Shown here: positions 60,421-64,000 of the stretch, piece by piece
Layout of the letters: every line of letters begins with the position of its first letter
Numbering within the stretch: position 1 is the stretch's first letter
Source of the DNA: Fusobacterium_C necrophorum_A
GTDB lineage: Bacteria > Fusobacteriota > Fusobacteriia > Fusobacteriales > Fusobacteriaceae
Direction: 5' to 3'
Assembly: GCF_004134945.1 (NCBI RefSeq)
Contig: NZ_SBAP01000006.1
Span: 1-64,000, forward strand
Length of the DNA stretch: 64,000 bases
The notes under the pieces: generated by a model
Told to the model about the DNA's origin: nothing
Databases searched by the model: none
The model's input: the letters and a program-made list of their open reading frames with translations, nothing else
Program-made: the position numbers and the translations under genes

Positions 60421-60876
60421 ATGAATGTAATTTCATTGATGGGAAGATTGACTCGAGATCCGGAAGTAAAATTCGGACAAAGCGGAAAAGCTTATTGCCG
60501 TTTTTCAATTGCAGTCAATAGACCTTTTTCCAAAGATGAGGCAGATTTTATCAACTGTGTTTCTTTCGGAAAAACTGCGGAACTGATCGGAGAGTACTTT
60601 AGAAAAGGGCAACAAATTGCTCTCGTGGGAAGACTACAAATGAATCAATACGAATCCAATGGGGAAAAACGAACCTCTTATGATGTCGTTGTAGATACTT
60701 TTGATTTCATCGGGACAAAATCTTCCTCCGACACAAGAAGCTATGACAGCCCTTATGAACCGAGAACTTATGAGGCGAGAAGCCCGGAAACAAAACCCGC
60801 AGCCGCTTCAAAAAGAGATAGCTTTGAAGACAATTTGGACTCTGAAGCAATGCTGGATGATGAATTCCCATTCTAA
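60421..60876 (+). CDS. ssb: Single-stranded DNA-binding protein
   Basis: 151 residues. The OB fold opens with M-N-V-I-S-L-M-G-R-L-T-R-D-P-E and contains S-I-A-V-N-R and Q-I-A-L-V-G-R-L. The tail is disordered and ends in the acidic tip D-D-E-F-P-F that recruits repair proteins. GGAGG precedes the start by a few bases. A corrinoid adenosyltransferase gene follows within 24 nt. Confidence 0.95.
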   Translation: MNVISLMGRLTRDPEVKFGQSGKAYCRFSIAVNRPFSKDEADFINCVSFGKTAELIGEYFRKGQQIALVGRLQMNQYESNGEKRTSYDVVVDTFDFIGTKSSSDTRSYDSPYEPRTYEARSPETKPAAASKRDSFEDNLDSEAMLDDEFPF

Positions 60877-60899
60877 TATATATTTTTAGGAGGATTGTG

Positions 60900-61448
60900 A
60901 TGGCAGAAACGAAATATGTAAACTTGAATAAGGTCTATACAAAACGAGGAGATAAAGGAAAAACAGATTTATTTGGTGGAAGTCAAGCTTCCAAGGCAAG
61001 TTTGAAAGTCAATGCCTATGGTGCTGTTGATGAATTAGGTGCCTTTCTTGGTTTGGTTCGCTTTTACTCTAAGGAGGAAGATATTCGAGCTTTGATCTTG
61101 GAATTACAAAAAAAACTATTGATTGTAGGCGGTTTCTTGGCAAGCGACGAAAAGGGACAAGCGATGATGAAAGCTAAGATTGAAGAGGAAGATATTGCTT
61201 TTTTAGAAGAAAAAATTGATTTTTATAATGCGAAATTACCTGATTTATTTACCTTTATTCTTCCCGGTGATACGGAAGTTTCGAGCTATCTTCATGTGGC
61301 AAGAACCGTTGCCCGTCGAGCGGAAAGAACCATGGTCGCTCTGGCAGAAACAGAGACGCTACAGGAAAACCTTTTGAAATATATAAACCGTTCTTCTGAC
61401 TTACTTTTCATTCTTGCACGTTACGATGCAGAAATTCTTCAAAAATAA
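60900..61448 (+). CDS. Corrinoid adenosyltransferase (PduO/MMAB type)
   Basis: 182 residues with the ATP-binding start V-Y-T-K-R-G-D-K-G-K-T-D-L-F-G-G, the N-A-Y-G-A-V-D-E-L-G-A-F-L-G motif, F-I-L-P-G-D and A-R-T-V-A-R-R-A-E-R. It makes adenosylcobalamin from cob(I)alamin and ATP. No B12-dependent enzyme is in the window. The ATG at 60900 has GGAGG 6 nt upstream. Confidence 0.92.
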   Translation: MAETKYVNLNKVYTKRGDKGKTDLFGGSQASKASLKVNAYGAVDELGAFLGLVRFYSKEEDIRALILELQKKLLIVGGFLASDEKGQAMMKAKIEEEDIAFLEEKIDFYNAKLPDLFTFILPGDTEVSSYLHVARTVARRAERTMVALAETETLQENLLKYINRSSDLLFILARYDAEILQK

Positions 61449-61466
61449 GTTATATAAGAATTAAAA

Positions 61467-61482
61467 GGGACTGTTGCAAATT
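61467..61482. repeat. Possible insertion-sequence terminal repeat remnant
   Basis: GGGACTGTTGCAAATT resembles IS6-family ends (for example those with GGCACTGTTGCAAA or GGTTCTGTTGCAAA). It marks the border between the corrinoid adenosyltransferase gene and the element debris. No matching partner repeat is seen in the window, so this is weak. Confidence 0.3.
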
Positions 61483-61504
61483 AAATAATATGAGTCCCAA
61501 AATA

Positions 61505-61548
61505 AAAAAGACACTAAAAAATATTTTCTTGTATTTTAGTGTCTTTTT
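61505..61548. terminator. Bidirectional terminator at the edge of the element debris
   Basis: AAAAAGACACTAAAA pairs perfectly with TTTTAGTGTCTTTTT (61505-61519 with 61534-61548) around a 14-nt loop. It ends the plus-strand ssb-adenosyltransferase transcript and could also stop minus-strand reading from the toxin side. Confidence 0.8.
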
Positions 61549-61564
61549 CATTTAAAAAAGTATA

Positions 61565-61822
61565 TTACATAAATTTTTTAAGACCACTACGGCTGAAGTT
61601 CTGACAAAGAATTCCATACATTACAAAATCTATTCTTTCATCCGTTGTCTTTGCGGACTCAAATGTATCCCTCACAATGGTTACAAGGCTAATTCCCTTA
61701 TGCGTTGCAATCAAATTTTTCTTATCTCTTTCTGCAAATCCCTTATAGATTATATTTTCTATAATTCTTGCCCTTGTATAAAAAAGAGAAGCAGATATTA
61801 CTCCACTTCTCCAATCAACCAT
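61565..61822 (-). pseudogene. topB: DNA topoisomerase III fragment (C-terminal part)
   Basis: The central part of this frame, T-R-A-R-I-I-E-N-I-I-Y-K-G-F then A-E-R-D-K-K-N-L-I-A-T-H-K-G and V-R-D-T-F-E-S-A-K-T-T, is the TopB type IA topoisomerase region around the catalytic-domain closure. The first 20 and last 25 residues do not match, which points to junctions on both sides. Intact TopB has about 600-700 residues. The N-terminus of a topB gene lies 1.5 kb upstream at 63,446. Confidence 0.75.
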
Positions 61823-61837
61823 GAATAGTTTAGTTTT

Positions 61838-62395
61838 TTACTTCCAGTCCAGCATTGCTCTTTCTAACTCTAAAAAATTACAATTTGCTCTTCTGATAAC
61901 TCCTGTTTCCTTTTGCTTTTGGTATAACTTTTCTACCTTTTTCAAGACCTTTGTTTTTATCTTAAGGCAAAAAGCATATTCTTTTTCAAATAAGTCTTTG
62001 TATCTGATATCCTCAAGCTCATCAAATTCAATTCTTTCATAGCAGCCGGTCGGTACAGGTATCATTTTCTTAATATCCAATATAGATAATATGTGCATTT
62101 TTTCTTCATCAGAATAATATTTGTAAATATCTCCATTTATAGTAATGCTATTATCAATTACCTCGTAAATCAGAAAATGCTCATCGGAAACATTCTTCCA
62201 TCTTCTATGTTTTTCTTTTGCAGAAGAAATTGGAATAAAATAATTATAACTTTCTATACCAACAATAATTCCAACAAATGGCTTAATACTGTTTCTATAT
62301 GATGGATTGTAATAAACTTCTGAGTCTATTTGATTTAGATATTCAAGGTAATCGGGATTTACAGTATAAAATCCATATTTAATCGCTTCTGCCAT
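61838..62395 (-). CDS. Type III toxin, ToxN/AbiQ/CptN-like endoribonuclease
   Basis: 185 residues matching the ToxN/AbiQ pattern: G-F-Y-T-V-N near the start, Y-L-x-x-x-D-x-x-V-Y, P-F-V-G-I-I-V-G, I-P-I-S-S-A-K-E-K-H, later M-I-P-V-P and a C-terminal N-C-N-F-L-E-L-E. Family toxins cut RNA and are held inactive by an RNA antitoxin of short tandem repeats. Such repeats, an upstream promoter and an attenuating terminator all stand directly before this gene, and GGAGAAGG is its ribosome site. All this matches a type III locus. It sits within topB debris but appears intact. Confidence 0.88.
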   Translation of the reverse strand: MAEAIKYGFYTVNPDYLEYLNQIDSEVYYNPSYRNSIKPFVGIIVGIESYNYFIPISSAKEKHRRWKNVSDEHFLIYEVIDNSITINGDIYKYYSDEEKMHILSILDIKKMIPVPTGCYERIEFDELEDIRYKDLFEKEYAFCLKIKTKVLKKVEKLYQKQKETGVIRRANCNFLELERAMLDWK

Positions 62396-62406
62396 TTCCT
62401 TCTCCT

Positions 62407-62434
62407 AAAAAAACAGAGAGGTTTTATCCTCTCC
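62407..62434 (-). terminator. Attenuating terminator between RNA antitoxin and toxin
   Basis: On the minus strand GGAGAGG pairs with CCTCTCT around ATAAAA, followed by seven T. Type III loci keep such a leaky terminator so that antitoxin RNA exceeds toxin mRNA. Confidence 0.85.
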
Positions 62435-62435
62435 G

Positions 62436-62522
62436 CTCGCTTTAATGCTTCACCTTTGGGATATAGGTAGTGAGACACCTTCTTTAATGCTCCACCTTTA
62501 ACGGTAGCGGGACACCCTCTTT
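62436..62522 (-). repeat. Tandem antitoxin repeats
   Basis: Repeat 1 spans 62486-62522 (37 nt), repeat 2 spans 62444-62485 (42 nt, with a 5-nt insertion in the middle), and a third start (AAAGCGAG) spans 62436-62443. The two full copies are contiguous and differ at a few positions plus the insertion. Confidence 0.85.
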
Positions 62523-62532
62523 ATTTACTAAA

Positions 62533-62561
62533 AGTATAGCAAATATTTTTAGAAATGTCAA
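62533..62561 (-). promoter_or_regulatory. Promoter of the type III toxin-antitoxin locus
   Basis: TTGACA (62556-62561), 17 bp, TATACT (62533-62538), near-consensus and suited to strong constitutive antitoxin RNA synthesis. Confidence 0.85.
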
Positions 62562-62608
62562 ATCAAGAAATTTCCTAAACGATATTCTCCTGTTATTAAT
62601 ACTATATT

Positions 62609-63363
62609 CTATTTGTTCAAAAAATCACTCCCTTTCCTCATTTCTGTAATAGTCTTTTGTTTTTCTTTTCTCTGTTCATATTTTTCGCGTTGTTCTTTTG
62701 ATGTCGAATACACTTTTTTAATAAATTCTTCTTCGTTTAGCTTCACATATCCGCTTACTTCCTGTATGCTTTCCCATACTAACTTTGTCAGAACTTCACT
62801 TCGGATATAGTATGATGAGCATTCTTTTTGGAAATTTGTCCTTGCCAAGTTATACTTTGAGCAAATATATTCATCTTTCGGAGAACGCCTTTTATCTGTC
62901 TTTCTTCCTAACCAATCTCTTTTAAACCCTGCTTTTCCACGACGGTTATACATTTTAGTCCGCAGTCAGCACAATACACAAGTCCGGTTAATGGATTTGC
63001 CTTTCCCGTACTGTCGGTTCTTCTTATTACCTTTCTTAACTTTTGTACAGTATTAAAGGTTCCTTCATCAATAATTGCTTCTTGTGTATTCTCAAATATT
63101 ATCCAATCTTCTTTTGGAGCTTTTTTATTCGTTTGCTTTTATAGGACTCTTATAAGTGCGGAAATTCACAGTATGACCCATATATTCCTGTCTGCTTAAA
63201 ATGTTGCTTCCTGCTGTTCCTCTCCAAAGGTACAGCTCTGCACTGTTATAGCTGGATTGTGGTTTCCCATTCCCCTTTGAGCAAGGTAATATGACGGTCT
63301 TTCAATTTTTTCTTCTGTTAGAATTTTAGCTATTTGATACGGACCATTTCCCTCATAGTAGCG
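62609..63363 (-). pseudogene. Large serine recombinase remnant, multiply frameshifted
   Basis: Reading through frameshifts gives a Tn4451/Tn5397-type large serine recombinase middle and C-terminus. First comes E-G-N-G-P-Y-Q-I-A-K-I-L-T-E-E-K-I, then S-R-Q-E-Y-M-G-H-T-V-N-F-R-T-Y-K. This is followed by A-P-K-E-D-W-I-I-F-E-N-T then G-L-V-Y-C-A-D-C-G (zinc ribbon), and a final 114-residue frame with a coiled-coil tail. Frame changes occur near 62,955, near 63,127 (beside a TAA) and near 63,230. The catalytic N-terminal domain is missing. It cannot make a working recombinase. Confidence 0.8.
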
Positions 63364-63446
63364 TCTTTCTTATTATTCGCTCCTATAATCTTGACAATAG
63401 ATACGGCTACGCTCGGTTTTTCTGCTATCACAAGTTTATGTTCCAT
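63364..63446 (-). pseudogene. topB: DNA topoisomerase III fragment (N-terminus)
   Basis: From an ATG at 63446 with GGAGGG 9 nt upstream the frame reads M-E-H-K-L-V-I-A-E-K-P-S-V-A and then I-I-G-A-N-N-K-K-D, the start of TopB. After about 28 residues it meets recombinase sequence out of frame and stops at 63,330-63,332. The join marks a recombination or deletion junction. Confidence 0.75.
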
Positions 63447-63474
63447 GTATATTTTCCCTCCTGTTTTCAATAAA

Positions 63475-63505
63475 AAAGAGCAAAAGATTTTACTCTCTCG
63501 CTCTT
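63475..63505 (-). terminator. Hairpin with T-run upstream of the topB fragment
   Basis: AAGAGC pairs with GCTCTT (63476-63481 with 63500-63505) around an 18-nt loop, with six T after it on the minus strand. A second inverted repeat, TTTGCACCAAA with TTTGGTGCAAA (63509-63519 with 63532-63542), lies just beyond. Confidence 0.5.
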
Positions 63506-63577
63506 CTTTTTGCACCAAATATTATATTGTTTTTGGTGCAAATAGTCAATGGCAATAAAGTTCACAACACTTTGTAT

Positions 63578-63873
63578 TTAAATATCTTCCGTTTCAGAGA
63601 CTTCGCTTTCCTCATTCTCCTCAGCTTCTGAGAAAAAATCCTCTTCTTCAAGACTTTCAAGTTCCTCTTTCTTTTTCTTCTTTAGAACCCTGAATAATAT
63701 CCACCGCCTAAAGCACCTGCTACTACAAAAGCTAAAAGGATATATGTGCCTAAATCACTCTTTTCTTTCTTATAGACCTTTACATCTTCAAAGATGCATT
63801 TTACATTCACTTCCACCTCTGTTTGGACAGCCTTATCACTTGTAGGCGTATCCGTTTTTCCATTTATAATTTC
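63578..63873 (-). pseudogene. DUF4366/CD1107-family mobile-element protein remnant
   Basis: The first frame reads D-K-A-V-Q-T-E-V-E-V-N-V-K-C, then L-G-T-Y-I-L-L-A-F-V-V-A-G-A-L-G-G-G-Y-Y, a single membrane segment, and stops at 63,682-63,684. A one-base shift continues into K-K-K-K-K-E-E-L-E-S-L-E-E-E-D-F, the acidic tail, to a TAA at 63,578. This matches the C-terminal part of CD1107-type proteins of Tn1549-like elements, which lie directly upstream of topB in those elements. The N-terminal part is missing. Confidence 0.6.
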
Positions 63874-63884
63874 CTAAAGAACAA

Positions 63885-63919
63885 AGAAAAAACAGTAAAC
63901 CTTTTTTGATTTACTGTTT
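63885..63919 (-). terminator. Terminator upstream of the DUF4366 remnant
   Basis: AAACAGTAAA pairs perfectly with TTTACTGTTT (63890-63899 with 63910-63919), with a T-rich tail on the minus strand. It would end a transcript entering from beyond the window. The last 80 nt of the window show no recognisable gene. Confidence 0.7.
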
Positions 63920-64000
63920 CATGAATTGCTATGTTATAGCTTATGTTTAGTCGTTTGAGTTAGACAAACTCCATTTTATTTATAGCCATCTTCATTATAT

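Larger units (their letters stand above)
62407..62526 (-). ncRNA. RNA antitoxin (ToxI/CptI-like) of the type III system
   Basis: The transcript would start about 62,526, a few bases after a consensus -10 box, and ends at the terminator. It carries two tandem repeats of 37 and 42 nt and a partial third. The repeats include GGTGTC(C/T)C(G/A)CTACC and AAAGGTG(G/A)AGCATT, the kind of paired blocks that form a pseudoknot in known antitoxins. The toxin is expected to cut the precursor into single repeats that inhibit it. Confidence 0.85.

Noticed and set aside
62436..62522. CRISPR array
   Set aside because: The repeats are contiguous with no spacers, followed by a terminator and toxin gene, which is the type III antitoxin layout; no other array is seen in the window.

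Overview
The window looks like a chromosomal segment of an AT-rich, Gram-negative, anaerobic fermenter, most likely a Fusobacterium (F. necrophorum or F. gonidiaformans type; the species is inference). The support is an outer-membrane omptin-like protease and TtcA-type tRNA thiolases alongside clostridial-style traits: a fused NfnA/NfnB-like flavoprotein, a WhiA homologue, 5-oxoprolinase pxp genes, Tn1549-type element debris and a type III toxin-antitoxin locus. Almost everything is on the minus strand, so the layout below runs in decreasing coordinates within each unit.

Region 1 (about 1-15,000) is the accessory highlight. A consensus promoter at 14,979-15,007 precedes a tightly packed run: an E1/ThiF/MoeB-like adenylyltransferase, a JAMM/MPN metalloprotease, a fumarase/aspartase-superfamily lyase, a Glu/Leu-dehydrogenase-like enzyme, and a second lyase fused to a MoaD/ThiS-like beta-grasp domain that ends exactly in Gly-Gly. 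Three importers follow: a Dpp/Opp/Nik-type ABC system, an SLC13-type carrier and a NitT/TauT-type ABC system. The set has the parts of a protein-thiocarboxylate sulfur-transfer pathway like CysO/Mec or HcyS/HcyD, but no such pathway known to me uses two lyases and a dehydrogenase. The MoaD domain also has its own internal ribosome binding site and ATG. A remnant of a FecE-type ATPase lies at the downstream end.

Region 2 (15,200-22,450) holds a 5-oxoproline operon (pxpA, NRAMP-like transporter, pxpB, pxpC) continuing into a glucose-type PTS IICB gene, then an omptin-family outer-membrane protease with a large insertion after one catalytic motif. Region 3 (22,660-30,430) holds two tRNA genes (Gln, Pro) whose promoter lies in the end of a MATE efflux gene, a PEPCK/HPr-kinase-like P-loop protein, a lipoprotein, an ABC exporter, a lipoamide-dehydrogenase-like flavoprotein and a thioredoxin-fold protein. 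Region 4 (30,500-48,050) is mostly metabolism: CoA-ester hydrolase, iadA, yaaA, nagA, a glycine-riboswitch-controlled AGCS symporter, an acyl-CoA synthetase/ACP/acyltransferase fusion, a degenerate response regulator, tandem TtcA paralogues, the NfnAB-like fusion, and a YfcC carrier/PepD/Crp operon. Region 5 (48,100-61,450) has an orphan MalK-type ATPase, then the housekeeping run polA-whiA-ribF-scpA-murJ-methyltransferase-hypothetical-coaBC-chrA-chrA, and on the plus strand ssb and a cobalamin adenosyltransferase.

Region 6 (61,460-64,000) is the scar of an integrative element. Fragments of topoisomerase III (topB), a large serine recombinase and a DUF4366/CD1107-type protein are all broken. 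An apparently intact type III toxin-antitoxin locus (RNA repeats, attenuating terminator, ToxN/AbiQ-like toxin) sits between the two halves of topB.

Start codons were re-chosen by Shine-Dalgarno fit where the longest ORF looked too long. All family assignments are by eye; no database search was run.
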